A DNA stretch of 64,000 nucleotides from Spiro-02 sp034114085 (GCA_034114085.1 JAXEWB010000086.1:60773-124772), one strand, 5' to 3'; counted from the stretch's first letter, positions 26,204-36,009 are shown. Notes: generated by a model not told the origin, from the sequence alone. Numbers and translations are program-made.

Positions 26204-27610
26204 ATGAAGAAACTAGGTCGTTTGGTCGTTGCCGCAATGATATTGTTGCTGGTAGCAGCTCCAATGGTCTTTGCCGCCGGTGCGAAAGAGAATGCGCCGA
26301 AGGCTGACGGGACGATCCGATTGGGTATCTGGCCCGAGGACAACAAGCCCGATGAAATCAAGATGCATGAAGGGTTCGTAGAGACCTTCAAGAAAAATCA
26401 TTCAAACATTACAGTCGTACCCGCCTACTACAAGTATGCGGTTGACACCTTTGTGGCGTTGGCGGAATCCGGCAATGCTCCGACCGTGTTCGAGAGCTGG
26501 TACACGGAGCCCCAGAAACTCATCCAGAACAATTTGATTGCCGACATAACTTCTGAACTGAATGGAAAGGGATGGGCGGACTGGATGAACCCGGATATCC
26601 GTAACCTGATGTCCGACTCCACCGGCCATATCTACGGCATTCCTCGCGATGCCTATGCGCTGGGCCTGATGATCAATATCGAGCTGTTTGAAGAAGCCGG
26701 TCTGGTCGATGCCAACGGGCTTCCCAAGATGCCGAAAACCTGGCAGGAAGTCGCTGAATACGGCAAGATTATCAAAGACAAGACTGGTGCCGCGGGTCTC
26801 TGCCTGCTCGCCAAGGACAATGCCGGTGGCTGGCATTTCTCCAACATCGCCTGGAATTTCGGCGCTGAGTTCGAGAAGCAGACGAATGGCAAGTGGATCG
26901 CCCAGATCAATACTCCGGAAGTTCTCGCCGCCATGCGGTATGTCTATGACCTGAGATGGAAATACGACATCCTGACTCCTGATCCTCTGACCGAAGACTG
27001 GGGTACGGGCTTCGCGAAGCTTGGTTCCGGCGCTGCCGCCATGTATATCGCCGCCAACGACGCCGTGAACATGCCGACCGAGGTCAATGGTCTTCCGGTG
27101 GACAAGCTCGCGTTGCTGCCCGTTCCCGCCGGTCCAAACGGAAACCAGTATCTGCTCATGGGTGGGACTCCGTATTTCTTTAGCAAGAACGCCACCCCCG
27201 TTGAGATTTCCGCCGCGCTCGACTATATCGAGATCATGGGGAAGGCCCCGACCGTATCCGCCGAGACCATCAGCGGACTCGAAGCCGACTACGCCCGCAA
27301 GAAGAATATCGGCGTCCCCGTCATCCCCCGGTTCCCCGCTTGGACGAATCCCGACTATAAAACCGCCGAGGACGGTATCATCGCCAAGTATTCCAACGTT
27401 GACATGCGCCTGTACAACGACTACTACGACGCGGTCGCTACAGAAGGCAAGCTGAAGCTTGAAGAGCCCCAGCTTCCGCAGGAACTGTACGCTGAACTGA
27501 CCAAGGTTCTTCAGGCCGTCGTGACCGACAAGAACGCCAATATCCCGCAGTTGCTGGCGACCGCCGAAAAGAACTTCCAGCAGCTTCTGGATTCGCAAGT
27601 GAACAAATAA
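26204..27610 (+). CDS. Disaccharide ABC transporter substrate-binding protein (CUT1)
   Basis: The product is 468 residues. The signal peptide ends at PMVFA before AGAKEN. The mature part is a family-1 solute-binding protein (IRLGIWPEDNKPDEIKMHEG, VVPAYYKYAVDTF, GIPRDAYALGLMINIELFEE). GGAGG lies six bases before this ATG, which places the hydrophobic signal at the N-terminus. It is the first gene of an operon with two permeases, two GH65 phosphorylases, beta-phosphoglucomutase and a LacI regulator, so its ligand is probably an alpha-linked glucose disaccharide. Confidence 0.9.
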   Translation: MKKLGRLVVAAMILLLVAAPMVFAAGAKENAPKADGTIRLGIWPEDNKPDEIKMHEGFVETFKKNHSNITVVPAYYKYAVDTFVALAESGNAPTVFESWYTEPQKLIQNNLIADITSELNGKGWADWMNPDIRNLMSDSTGHIYGIPRDAYALGLMINIELFEEAGLVDANGLPKMPKTWQEVAEYGKIIKDKTGAAGLCLLAKDNAGGWHFSNIAWNFGAEFEKQTNGKWIAQINTPEVLAAMRYVYDLRWKYDILTPDPLTEDWGTGFAKLGSGAAAMYIAANDAVNMPTEVNGLPVDKLALLPVPAGPNGNQYLLMGGTPYFFSKNATPVEISAALDYIEIMGKAPTVSAETISGLEADYARKKNIGVPVIPRFPAWTNPDYKTAEDGIIAKYSNVDMRLYNDYYDAVATEGKLKLEEPQLPQELYAELTKVLQAVVTDKNANIPQLLATAEKNFQQLLDSQVNK

Positions 27611-27638
27611 GGCGAAAGCCATTTTCGAAACAAGACGG

Positions 27639-27699
27639 GGTGGTCTGCGTCGCTTTCCGTACGACGTACAGAACAATACAGGCCACCTCTTCTTTTTTT
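27639..27699 (+). terminator. Stem-loop with T-run after the binding-protein gene
   Basis: GGTGGTCTG (27639-27647) pairs with CAGGCCACC (27679-27687) with one G-T pair. An inner CGTCG/CGACG stem extends it, and TCTTCTTTTTTTG follows. It is probably a partial terminator that lowers permease and enzyme expression relative to the binding protein. Confidence 0.75.
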
Positions 27700-27792
27700 G
27701 CCCAAAACCAGATATACGGGGGAAAATAGAGGAAGGCTGGAAATCCGGACTTCCCAGATGCTGGTGAAGCGATGCGACAAGGTGGTGATGGA

Positions 27793-28680
27793 ATGAACAG
27801 AAAATTGCAACGGGTAGTACGAAGGAATCTCTCAGGATGGCTGTTGCTGCTGCCTGGGGTCGTCCTGTTCGCGTTTTTCGTCTGGGTGCCTCTTGTCCAA
27901 AGCCTGGTCCTTTCCCTGTTCCAGACGAAAGGCATCCACATATCAGTCTTTGTGGGACTACGGAACTTCAAAGATGTCGTCACGCATCCCGATTTCCATG
28001 CCGCCTTTGTCAATACGTTCAAGTACACCTTCTGGTCATTGGCCATCGGTTTCTTGGTCCCCGTCATTATTTCGGTATTGATTATGGAGACGAGGCGTGG
28101 GCAGGCGTTCTTCCGGTTCTCGACATATTTCCCGAACATCGTCCCCGGCCTTGCCACGATACTGATGTGGGGGTTCCTGTTCCGTTCAGGACCAACCGGT
28201 GTATTGAACATCCTGCTGTCGAAGATTGGAGTGCATCCGATTGTCTGGATCAGCGACGCGAAGAAAGTCATTCCGCTGATTATCCTTACCATGACTTGGA
28301 AAAGCGCTGGTTCCACGGCGCTCACGTATATGGCCGGTCTGAGCGGTATCAACCCCGAGCTGTACGATGCCGCCGCGATAGACGGCGCGGGAATCTGGGG
28401 GCGTCTGATTCATGTGACGTTGCCACAGCTATTCAAATTGGGGAGCACCCTGCTGATCGTGCAGGTCATCTCCGTATTCCAAATTCTGTATGAACCGCTG
28501 GTACTGACCAACGGCGGCCCGAACAATGCTTCGATATCGCTGATGCAGTTGGTCTGGCGCTATGCCTTCGACCGGTTCGACTATGGGCATGCCAACGCGG
28601 TTGCCGTAGTAGTGTGCTTGATATTGATTGTGCTGACTTCGCTGTACAATCTCGTGGATCGGAAAATCCAGAGCATGTAG
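27793..28680 (+). CDS. Carbohydrate ABC transporter permease (MalF type)
   Basis: The product is 295 residues with six membrane segments, the first at ~15-40 (GWLLLLPGVVLFAFFVWVPL). The EAA loop is ELYDAAAIDGAGIWGRLIHV near residue 198. AAGGTGGTGATGGA precedes the ATG; an in-frame ATG seven codons upstream is an alternative. No ATPase is encoded in the operon. Confidence 0.9.
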   Translation: MNRKLQRVVRRNLSGWLLLLPGVVLFAFFVWVPLVQSLVLSLFQTKGIHISVFVGLRNFKDVVTHPDFHAAFVNTFKYTFWSLAIGFLVPVIISVLIMETRRGQAFFRFSTYFPNIVPGLATILMWGFLFRSGPTGVLNILLSKIGVHPIVWISDAKKVIPLIILTMTWKSAGSTALTYMAGLSGINPELYDAAAIDGAGIWGRLIHVTLPQLFKLGSTLLIVQVISVFQILYEPLVLTNGGPNNASISLMQLVWRYAFDRFDYGHANAVAVVVCLILIVLTSLYNLVDRKIQSM

Positions 28681-28692
28681 GAGGAGGCCGCT

Positions 28693-29553
28693 ATGAACAA
28701 AAATGTCGGTGTCATCCGGAGTTATGACTTGGGTAGTCACTGGGTCAAGTTCGGCAGGGTCTGCGTATATGCGGCATGCATCTGCCTTACCTTGATAGCG
28801 CTGTTTCCCGCGGTGTGGGTGTTGTTGGCCGGATTCAAGAGCATGAGTGAATTTACCCGGACACCAAGCCTCCTGCCTTCGTCGTACAATTTCTCCGTGT
28901 TCACGGAAACCTGGAAAAAATTCCATTTTGAGAAATACTACGTATATTCCTTGATATCCGTCGTGGGATGTGTGGTATGCGCCGTTTTTTTCAACGCTCT
29001 TACCGCCTATGCGTTGCAGATACTGAAACCAATCGGTTCAAAGGTAATCAACGGTCTCGTCATGTGGTCGTTGATGATTCCCGTTACGGTCGGTATCGTT
29101 CCGTTGTTCATCAATGTCACGAACATGGGGCTGAAGGGGTCTTTCCTGCCCATTTGGCTCTGCATGGGTGCCAATGCGTTCTATGTGGTGCTGTTCAAGC
29201 AGTTTTTCAGGAGTTTTCCGGCGTCGATGGTCGAGGCCGCCCGTTTGGACGGATGCAGTGAATTGGAGACGTTCCTGAAAATCGTGACACCATTGAGCAA
29301 GAGCATCGTCATGGTGGTGGTCATCTATGCAATCAATGCTTCCTGGTCCGATTTCCTGTTCCCGTATCTGGTACTGAATCAGTCGGGGAGGGAGACTGTC
29401 ATGGTCCGGCTGTTCCAGTTCAGGACCTCCACGGTGACGGACGTCGATGTTCTCAGGGCGATAGTATTCGCTATCATTCCCCCGATTATTCTGTTCCTCG
29501 CTTGTTCAAAAACCATTACTGCAAGCGTCATGGAAGGTGGAATTAAGGAATAA
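28693..29553 (+). CDS. Carbohydrate ABC transporter permease (MalG type)
   Basis: The product is 286 residues with six membrane segments. The EAA loop is MVEAARLDGCSELETFLKIV near residue 180. AGGAGGAGG is seven bases before the ATG, and the gene is 12 bases from the previous permease. Together they form the channel for the disaccharide taken up by the binding protein at 26204. Confidence 0.9.
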   Translation: MNKNVGVIRSYDLGSHWVKFGRVCVYAACICLTLIALFPAVWVLLAGFKSMSEFTRTPSLLPSSYNFSVFTETWKKFHFEKYYVYSLISVVGCVVCAVFFNALTAYALQILKPIGSKVINGLVMWSLMIPVTVGIVPLFINVTNMGLKGSFLPIWLCMGANAFYVVLFKQFFRSFPASMVEAARLDGCSELETFLKIVTPLSKSIVMVVVIYAINASWSDFLFPYLVLNQSGRETVMVRLFQFRTSTVTDVDVLRAIVFAIIPPIILFLACSKTITASVMEGGIKE

Positions 29554-29556
29554 TAT

Positions 29557-32034
29557 ATGGCAAAGCAAGCTGACAGATATTTCGAGGTCGATCCTTGGCA
29601 AGTCGTCGAACAGGGGTTTGATCCCGCCCACAATAGGGTAGCGGAGTCGATTTTCTCCTTGGGAAACGAGTACATGGGCGTCCGTGGATACGCCGACGAG
29701 CGTTCTTCGGTGGACAGCCTGCGGGGGAGCTATTTCAACGGTCTGTACGAGATGGACTATTCCGTCCCCCGTTCCTACAGGGGCATCGTGGACAAGACAC
29801 ATTTCATGGTCAACGCCGCCGACTGGCTTTCCACCTCGATTTATGCGGACGGGGAGAAGCTTGACTTGTCCGCCTGCCGGATATCCCGGTTCGAGCGTCG
29901 TTTGTCCATGCGCGAAGGGACGCTCGTCCGGCGTTTTCAGTGGGATACTGTTTCCGGCAAGTCCCTGTCGCTCAGGTTCTCCCGGTTTCTCAGCATGGAC
30001 GACGTCCACCGCGCCTATCAGCGTATTGAGATTGCGTCGCTGTCGGGAACCTGCCAGTTGGAGATTACCTGCGGGATTGATTTCGATGCGTATCACGAAT
30101 CCATGGGACGGTGTTTCTGGCATGAGGAAGCCCGGAAGGTGCTTGCGGACGGTTGCGCGATGGTCGGCGGCACCGAGTATTCCAGGCAACTGTTGTTCTC
30201 CGGTTTCCGGCTTGATGTATCATCCTCACTATATGGGAGCCAAGCGGAGGCTTTGGCGGAAATGCGGTTCACACCTTCGCCAGAAGGGTTGTCGGAATGC
30301 CGGTCCGAGGTACGGACGGAGATTCAACCAGAAATAAGGCAGGAGGTTCAATCTTCGTCCCTGTTTGGCTCTTCTCCGTCCTCGTCCTTGGCTGATTCCC
30401 AATCCGCGTTTCAATACGAGGACGTGACGGACCTCCCGTTGTACGTAGGCAAGCGGATTACGGCCACGATATCCCCCGGACAAGATCTGAGGATTGACAA
30501 GACTGTGGTCAATGTGGCGGGGACGCAACAGCCGCTCGATCCCGTCGCAATCTTGAATGAAGGCTTGGAACGATTGTCTCTATCTGGAAATGATGGTTAT
30601 GATACAGCTTTGGAGCATCAGAAATTATTTTGGCAGGACTATTGGAATGCCGCGGACATTGAAATTCTGGGAGCGAACAGAGTAGCCGACCAGCAGGGAA
30701 TCCGGTTCAGCATGTTCCAGCTTGCCCAGACATATCGCGGCAAGAGCCAGTTCCATAACATCGGGGCGAAAGGTCTGACAGGAGAGTTTTACAACGGCCA
30801 TGCATTCTGGGATACGGAGAGCTATTGCCTGCCGTACTACCTGTTCACCGACCCGTCGGCGGCGAGGGCATTGCTTTCCTTCCGCTATCATACGCTTGCA
30901 CAGGCGAGGGCGAGGGCCGCGATGCTCGATTGCGAAGGTGCGTGCTATCCTGTCGCGACGCTCAACGGGGATGAAGCCTGCACCCTTTGGCAACATGCGA
31001 ACCTACAGTTTCAGACGGATACCGCCATCGCCTATGCGATACGTCACTATGTCACCATGACCGGGGATATAGAATTTCTCCAGGAACAGGGAATCTCGAT
31101 GCTTGTCGAAATCTGCCGTTTCTTGGTCTCCCGCGGCGGCTATGATCCACGGACCGGCCGGTTCGGCTATTACGGGGTGATGGGACCCGACGAGTTCCAC
31201 ATGATGGTCAATAACGACTGCTATACCAACTGCATGGCGAAAAAGACCTTTGAGTATACTGTGGAAGTTCTTGAAACGATGCGACGGGAGGCTTCTGAAG
31301 CATACTCTGCGTTGTCCAGACAGTTAGGGTTGACCGAAACCGAGGTGCTTTCTTGGCGTGAGTATGCGCAGTCGATGTATGTTCCGTATGATGAACACAC
31401 CCATGTGTACGAGCAGTTCTCCGGGTATTATTCCTGCCCGCACATCGATGTGGACTCCATCCCCGTAGAGCAATTCCCCCTCTACCACAGTTGGTCCTAC
31501 GACCGTATCTATCGTACTGACATGATCAAGCAGCCATCGGTGCTCATGCTGCTCTTCCTGTATAATAGTTCGTTCCCGCTGGAAGACAAGCGCGCGAACT
31601 ATGAGTTCTATGAACCCCGGACAATCCATGAATCCTCGCTGTCGCCGTCGGTACATTCGATTCTCGCCTGTGAACTGGGGAAATGGGACGATGCGATGCG
31701 CTTTTTTTCCTATGCCACCAGGCTGGACTTGGACAACTACAACCGCAACGCCGACGAGGGGCTGCACATGACCAGTCTTGCCGCCGCCTGGATGAACATC
31801 GTCTACGGGTTCTGCGGCATGCGTAGCGACGATGGGCGACTCTGTTTCAATCCCACGCTTCCTCCCTCCTGGGAGGGCTACCGGTTCAAGCTGGTCTGCC
31901 AGGATTCCGTGTTGTTGGTTTCCGTCGATGCGCAAGGCGCTGGATTCATCGTCCTGCAAGGTCCTCCCGTTGAAATCTTTGTCCGGGGCGAAGCGCTGTC
32001 CATCGGTTCTCGGCCGGTTCGGGTAGGGGTATGA
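29557..32034 (+). CDS. GH65 family disaccharide phosphorylase 1
   Basis: The product is 825 residues. The N-terminal beta-sandwich begins with VAESIFSLGNEYMGVRGYAD; the (alpha/alpha)6 catalytic barrel has HAFWDTESYCLPYYLFTDP and the general acid in VMGPDEFHMMVNND, Glu ~546. The family splits maltose, trehalose, kojibiose or nigerose with phosphate into glucose and beta-glucose-1-phosphate. Residues ~245-290 are a low-complexity insertion rich in Ser, Glu and Gln (TEIQPEIRQEVQSSSLFGSS) not usual for the family. Only three bases separate it from the permease gene. The linkage specificity cannot be told by eye. Confidence 0.88.
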   Translation: MAKQADRYFEVDPWQVVEQGFDPAHNRVAESIFSLGNEYMGVRGYADERSSVDSLRGSYFNGLYEMDYSVPRSYRGIVDKTHFMVNAADWLSTSIYADGEKLDLSACRISRFERRLSMREGTLVRRFQWDTVSGKSLSLRFSRFLSMDDVHRAYQRIEIASLSGTCQLEITCGIDFDAYHESMGRCFWHEEARKVLADGCAMVGGTEYSRQLLFSGFRLDVSSSLYGSQAEALAEMRFTPSPEGLSECRSEVRTEIQPEIRQEVQSSSLFGSSPSSSLADSQSAFQYEDVTDLPLYVGKRITATISPGQDLRIDKTVVNVAGTQQPLDPVAILNEGLERLSLSGNDGYDTALEHQKLFWQDYWNAADIEILGANRVADQQGIRFSMFQLAQTYRGKSQFHNIGAKGLTGEFYNGHAFWDTESYCLPYYLFTDPSAARALLSFRYHTLAQARARAAMLDCEGACYPVATLNGDEACTLWQHANLQFQTDTAIAYAIRHYVTMTGDIEFLQEQGISMLVEICRFLVSRGGYDPRTGRFGYYGVMGPDEFHMMVNNDCYTNCMAKKTFEYTVEVLETMRREASEAYSALSRQLGLTETEVLSWREYAQSMYVPYDEHTHVYEQFSGYYSCPHIDVDSIPVEQFPLYHSWSYDRIYRTDMIKQPSVLMLLFLYNSSFPLEDKRANYEFYEPRTIHESSLSPSVHSILACELGKWDDAMRFFSYATRLDLDNYNRNADEGLHMTSLAAAWMNIVYGFCGMRSDDGRLCFNPTLPPSWEGYRFKLVCQDSVLLVSVDAQGAGFIVLQGPPVEIFVRGEALSIGSRPVRVGV

Positions 32035-34214
32035 CCATGGACGGTATCTGGACGTTGTGTGAATGCGGATATGACACTGAACGTGTAATTTCCAACGGCA
32101 ATACGTTCTTGCTTGGCAATGGATACTTGGGATGTCGCGGGACGCTGGACGAGCATACAAGGGCTCATATGGCCGCGGTCAATCTCGCCGGTGTATATGA
32201 CCGTTGCGGTTCTTCGTGGCGGGAGACGGTGAACGCGCCCAATCCGTTGTTCGGCTGTCTCGATTGCAGCGGCGTCCCGCTTGCCGCGGGCGATGGCTCA
32301 ATGTCATCCCATCTCCACGAGCTTGATTTCCGTCATGGCGTATCCCGGCGAGAGACTGTCTGGAAGGTTCGCATGAACGAGAAAGCCCCCCCGGTGACGG
32401 TCATCCTCTCGACGGAACGTTTTGTGAGCATGGACGATATCCATCTGCTTGCCTCCCGATGGACGGTCACTGTGGATGCCGCATGTGAGTTGACATTGCG
32501 CTCCGGTATAGACCAGGAGGTCTATGACTGCAACGGGCCGCACCTGACACGGTTTCTTCGCCAGATGGATGAGGTGCCTGACATCGGCCCCGTAGAGACG
32601 GTTCGGGCCTGGACGGGAGAGTCCGGCGTTGAAGTCGCCGTATCGAGGTTTTCATCCATTTCCGACGGGGCGATTCATCTGAGCGCGGGACAGTCCCTGG
32701 AATTTGTCGTGTTCGGCTCCGTCTATACCTCGCAGGATACACCAACGGCCGCGCAGTCCTGCTTGGAAACAATCGCAAAGGCGTGCCGGGACGGTTATGA
32801 TACCGTATACGATAGCCATTATCGTTGTTGGGAACACTTGTGGGAAGGGAGCGAGGTGGAAATCGGCGGAGACCTCCAGGCTCAGAAGGCGATCAACTAC
32901 AGTCTGTACCATCTCCATTGCATTGCGCCACGGCATGGAAAGGGGCTGTCCATCGCTGCCAGGGGGCTTTCCGGACAGACCTACAAAGGCGCTGTGTTCT
33001 GGGACACTGAAATCTTCATGCTCCCTTTTTTCCTCCACACGGAACCATCGGTGGCCCGAAGCTTCCTCGAATACAGGATCAACGGCTTGCCCGGCGCTTT
33101 GGCTAAAGCCGCCGAGTATGGGTTCGAGGGTGCTTTCTACGCCTGGGAGAGTCAGGAACATGGGTACGAAGCCTGTTCGGACTACAATGTGACCGATGTC
33201 TTTTCCGGGCGTCCTCAAAGGACCTATTTCCGGGACAAGCAGATCCATATCAGCGCCGATGTCGTCTACGCCTTGTGGGAATATGTGGAATATACCGGCG
33301 ATCTCTCGATTCTGCGGGAAGGCGGCCTGGAGATGATTCTCCAATGCGCGAGGTTCTACTATTCCTACGCCTACCTGAACCTCCGCAAGAATCGAATCGA
33401 GTTCCTCGATGTAATCGGGCCCGATGAATATCACGAACGGGTTTCCAACAACGCCTTTACGAACAGGATGGTGCTCCATGTCTTTGAGGTGCTGCGTCTG
33501 GCCGTTTCCCGGCTTTCTTCGGTTTCTCCGAAGGACAAGGCGTTTGTGGAATCGATTGTTGACGGTCCGGCGTTGGCCGCTTTCGAGACTGTCGCTCAAT
33601 GGATTTATGTCCCGAAGCCCCGTCCCGATGGCGTAGTCGAGCAGTTCGATGGTTATTTCAAGCAGGAAGACTGCTCATTGGATGATGTCCGGTCCCGGTT
33701 GCTGAAACCGAACGAATACTGGGGAGGGAACAATGGCGTGGCTGCCCATACGCAGGTGATCAAGCAAGCCGACGTCATTGCCCTCCAGCAACTGTTCGCT
33801 GACGATTATGACGTCCGGACCGTCAAGGCCAACTGGGATTATTATGAAAAACGGACGGAACATGGGTCGAGCCTCAGCTCCTGCATGTATGCGTTGACCG
33901 CATGCCGGATTGGATATCTGGAACGGGCGAAGCACCTGTTCTTGTCTAGCGCGTTGGTCGATATGGTCGGCGGGGGCAAGCAGTTCGCAGGCGATATCTA
34001 TATCGGAGGGACTCATCCGGCCTCCGCTGGCGGGGCGTGGATGATCGCGGTGCTGGGCTTCGGTGGATTCCGGCTTGAACGGGGACTGCCCGTCGCCGAC
34101 GGCAAGCTGCCGCAGGACTGGAAATACCTGCGGTACCGGATTCTGGTCGATGGCAGACGGTATATGGTCACGATACGGGATTCGGTCAGCGTAATCGAAC
34201 CGATGGATGTATGA
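32031..34214 (+). CDS. GH65 family disaccharide phosphorylase 2
   Basis: The product is 727 residues and its ATG overlaps the previous stop (ATGA), so the two are translationally coupled. It has the same three-part layout: VISNGNTFLLGNGYLGCRGT, then GAVFWDTEIFMLPFFLHTEP, then the catalytic acid in VIGPDEYHERVSNN, Glu ~466, followed by IKQADVIALQQLF for phosphate and sugar binding. It is ~100 residues shorter than its neighbour and clearly diverged, so the two probably act on different alpha-glucobioses. Confidence 0.88.
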   Translation: MTMDGIWTLCECGYDTERVISNGNTFLLGNGYLGCRGTLDEHTRAHMAAVNLAGVYDRCGSSWRETVNAPNPLFGCLDCSGVPLAAGDGSMSSHLHELDFRHGVSRRETVWKVRMNEKAPPVTVILSTERFVSMDDIHLLASRWTVTVDAACELTLRSGIDQEVYDCNGPHLTRFLRQMDEVPDIGPVETVRAWTGESGVEVAVSRFSSISDGAIHLSAGQSLEFVVFGSVYTSQDTPTAAQSCLETIAKACRDGYDTVYDSHYRCWEHLWEGSEVEIGGDLQAQKAINYSLYHLHCIAPRHGKGLSIAARGLSGQTYKGAVFWDTEIFMLPFFLHTEPSVARSFLEYRINGLPGALAKAAEYGFEGAFYAWESQEHGYEACSDYNVTDVFSGRPQRTYFRDKQIHISADVVYALWEYVEYTGDLSILREGGLEMILQCARFYYSYAYLNLRKNRIEFLDVIGPDEYHERVSNNAFTNRMVLHVFEVLRLAVSRLSSVSPKDKAFVESIVDGPALAAFETVAQWIYVPKPRPDGVVEQFDGYFKQEDCSLDDVRSRLLKPNEYWGGNNGVAAHTQVIKQADVIALQQLFADDYDVRTVKANWDYYEKRTEHGSSLSSCMYALTACRIGYLERAKHLFLSSALVDMVGGGKQFAGDIYIGGTHPASAGGAWMIAVLGFGGFRLERGLPVADGKLPQDWKYLRYRILVDGRRYMVTIRDSVSVIEPMDV

Positions 34215-34225
34215 TGGAGTGATGG

Positions 34226-34888
34226 ATGGAAATTGCAGGAACCAGGATAGACGGCGCTATCTTTGATTTGGACGGGGTGATAGTCGATACGGCGAAATAC
34301 CATTATCTCGCATGGAAGGAACTGGCGTCCGAATTGGGGTTCGCCTTTACGCGACAGGACAATGAGCTGTTGAAGGGTGTAAGCCGTGAGCGGTCGCTGG
34401 AAATCCTGCTGGAACTTGGCGGTGTGATCTTGTCCGCTGAGGATTTTCAGAAAGCGCTTGTACGGAAGAATGCGCGGTACGTGGAGTATATCGATAGGAT
34501 GGATGCCTCGGAGATTCTTCCCGGCGTATGTGACTTTCTGGTGGCGCTTAGAAAGGCTGGCATTCGGATAGCCTTGGGTTCCGCAAGCAAGAACACTCCG
34601 TTGATTCTTCAGCGTGTAGGGCTTTGCGACGCATTTGACGCGGTTGTGGACGGTAACATGGTGTCGCGTGCGAAACCCGACCCCGAGGTGTTCCTGGTCG
34701 GTGCAAGGCGTCTGTGCGTTCCTCCCTGCAACTGCGTGGTGTTCGAGGATTCCCAGGCCGGTATCGATGCCGCGGGACGCGCGGGCATGCGGAGCGTGGG
34801 TATCGGCTCCAGCGATGTACTTATGAACGCCGATATGGTTGTCGCGGGTTTCTCTGGGTCCGTACTTTTTTTTGGGCTAGATAGTTAA
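34226..34888 (+). CDS. pgmB: Beta-phosphoglucomutase
   Basis: The product is 220 residues. The HAD nucleophile and acid/base are Asp14 and Asp16 in FDLDGVIVDTAKYHYLAWKE, and the cap residues match beta-PGM (LKGVSRERSLEILL). Motif II is LGSASKN, motif III lysine is in SRAKPDPEVF, and motif IV is VFEDSQAGIDAA. It converts beta-glucose-1-phosphate from the GH65 enzymes into glucose-6-phosphate. Its position directly after two phosphorylases makes the assignment firm. The last codons overlap the operator of the next gene. Confidence 0.93.
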   Translation: MEIAGTRIDGAIFDLDGVIVDTAKYHYLAWKELASELGFAFTRQDNELLKGVSRERSLEILLELGGVILSAEDFQKALVRKNARYVEYIDRMDASEILPGVCDFLVALRKAGIRIALGSASKNTPLILQRVGLCDAFDAVVDGNMVSRAKPDPEVFLVGARRLCVPPCNCVVFEDSQAGIDAAGRAGMRSVGIGSSDVLMNADMVVAGFSGSVLFFGLDS

Positions 34889-34899
34889 TCGCTTAAATG
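34882..34899. promoter_or_regulatory. Putative LacI operator 3, before the regulator gene
   Basis: TAGTTAATCGCTTAAATG shares the TAGTTAA half-site, the central CG and the TTAA of the right half with the two sites at 26060 and 26118. It directly precedes an extended -10 box, so binding would shut off the regulator's own promoter. Confidence 0.55.
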
Positions 34900-34906
34900 G
34901 TATACT
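34898..34906 (+). promoter_or_regulatory. Extended -10 promoter of the LacI gene
   Basis: TGGTATACT is an extended -10 (TGnTATAcT) with no good -35 box; the operator occupies the region between. Confidence 0.45.
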
Positions 34907-34930
34907 TGCGTCCATAAGGATGAGAATGGC

Positions 34931-35941
34931 ATGGTGACTTTGAAAGATATCGCTGATATGGCGGGAGTGAGCGTAGCTACGGTATCGTATGTAATCAACG
35001 GCCGGTTCGACAAAGTGTCCGTGAAGACCATCCAGCGCATCCAGCGCATCATCCAGGAAACGAAGTATAGTCCCAGTATGAGCGCACGGACGCTCGCCAA
35101 CAAGTCTTCAAATATCATCGGCATCATCAACCATACCGTCTCCGAAAAGGCGGGGAGTTTTCTGATAGATCCGTTCCACAGTTCCTTTATAGCCGGTATG
35201 GAGCGGACCATCCGCGAAGCGGGGTATTTCATGATGCTCCGGACGGTCAAGGATGCCGCGGCGTTGGATGCGTTGATCGCCAACTGGAATCTGGACGGCA
35301 TGATTCTCACCGGTCTGTTTCGTGACGACTTTTACCAGATGCTTCGTGAAAAAAGTACTCCGTTCGTATTGATCGATAGTTATATCGATGATCCCGATAT
35401 CTGCAATGTAGGGCTGGAGGATTGCCGGGGGGCGTATCTGGCGACCAAGCTGTTGCTGGAGAAGGGGCATCGCCGTATCGCTTTCGCCTGTCCTCCGATT
35501 CGTAAGGCCGGCGTCGTGGAGGAGCGTTTGCTCGGTTATCAGCGGGCCCTTTGCGAATATGGCGTCAGTTATGACCCCGACTATGTGTTCGTCCAGGAAA
35601 TTTCCGTGGAAGAGGGTCTCGCCCTGGGTGAACGGCTCGCTGGCCGGCCTGAAATAACGGCGGTGTTCGCTTCCGCGGATATCCTTGCCGCGGGAATCAT
35701 GGCTGGTCTGAAGAACAAGGGCGTGGAAGTTCCCCGCGACAAGTCCGTCGTCGGTTTTGACGATGTATATTTTTCCCTTCTGACTTCCCCGACGTTGACT
35801 ACCATCCATCAGGACGCTGCGAAGAAGGGCATGCTCGCCGCTCAGTTGCTTATCGCCACCCTTGAGCATCGTCCGATACCCCAAAAGCAAATTGTCCTTC
35901 CCGTATCATTGGTGGAACGGGAAAGCGTCCGGGCGATATAG
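34931..35941 (+). CDS. LacI-family regulator of the disaccharide operon
   Basis: The product is 336 residues. The DNA-binding head reads LKDIADMAGVSVATVSYVIN followed by the hinge helix SARTLANKSSNIIG. The sensor domain has FVLIDSYIDDPDICNVGLED, GHRRIAFACPP and VVGFDDVYFSLLTSPTLTTI. It closes the phosphorylase operon and also has its own promoter. Three sites sharing TAGTTAA upstream of this gene and of the first operon gene make it the likely repressor of the whole unit. Confidence 0.92.
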   Translation: MVTLKDIADMAGVSVATVSYVINGRFDKVSVKTIQRIQRIIQETKYSPSMSARTLANKSSNIIGIINHTVSEKAGSFLIDPFHSSFIAGMERTIREAGYFMMLRTVKDAAALDALIANWNLDGMILTGLFRDDFYQMLREKSTPFVLIDSYIDDPDICNVGLEDCRGAYLATKLLLEKGHRRIAFACPPIRKAGVVEERLLGYQRALCEYGVSYDPDYVFVQEISVEEGLALGERLAGRPEITAVFASADILAAGIMAGLKNKGVEVPRDKSVVGFDDVYFSLLTSPTLTTIHQDAAKKGMLAAQLLIATLEHRPIPQKQIVLPVSLVERESVRAI

Positions 35942-36009
35942 GGTGGTATGGCCAAGAGTCTATTCACATCCTGTTCGGTACTTTCCTTGCCACTACGAGC
36001 CTATGTCGG

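Noticed and set aside
26402..27676. 424-codon open frame antisense to the binding-protein gene
   Set aside because: It mirrors a well-supported gene with a signal peptide and binding site; long antisense frames arise here from the G/C-rich third positions of the real gene.
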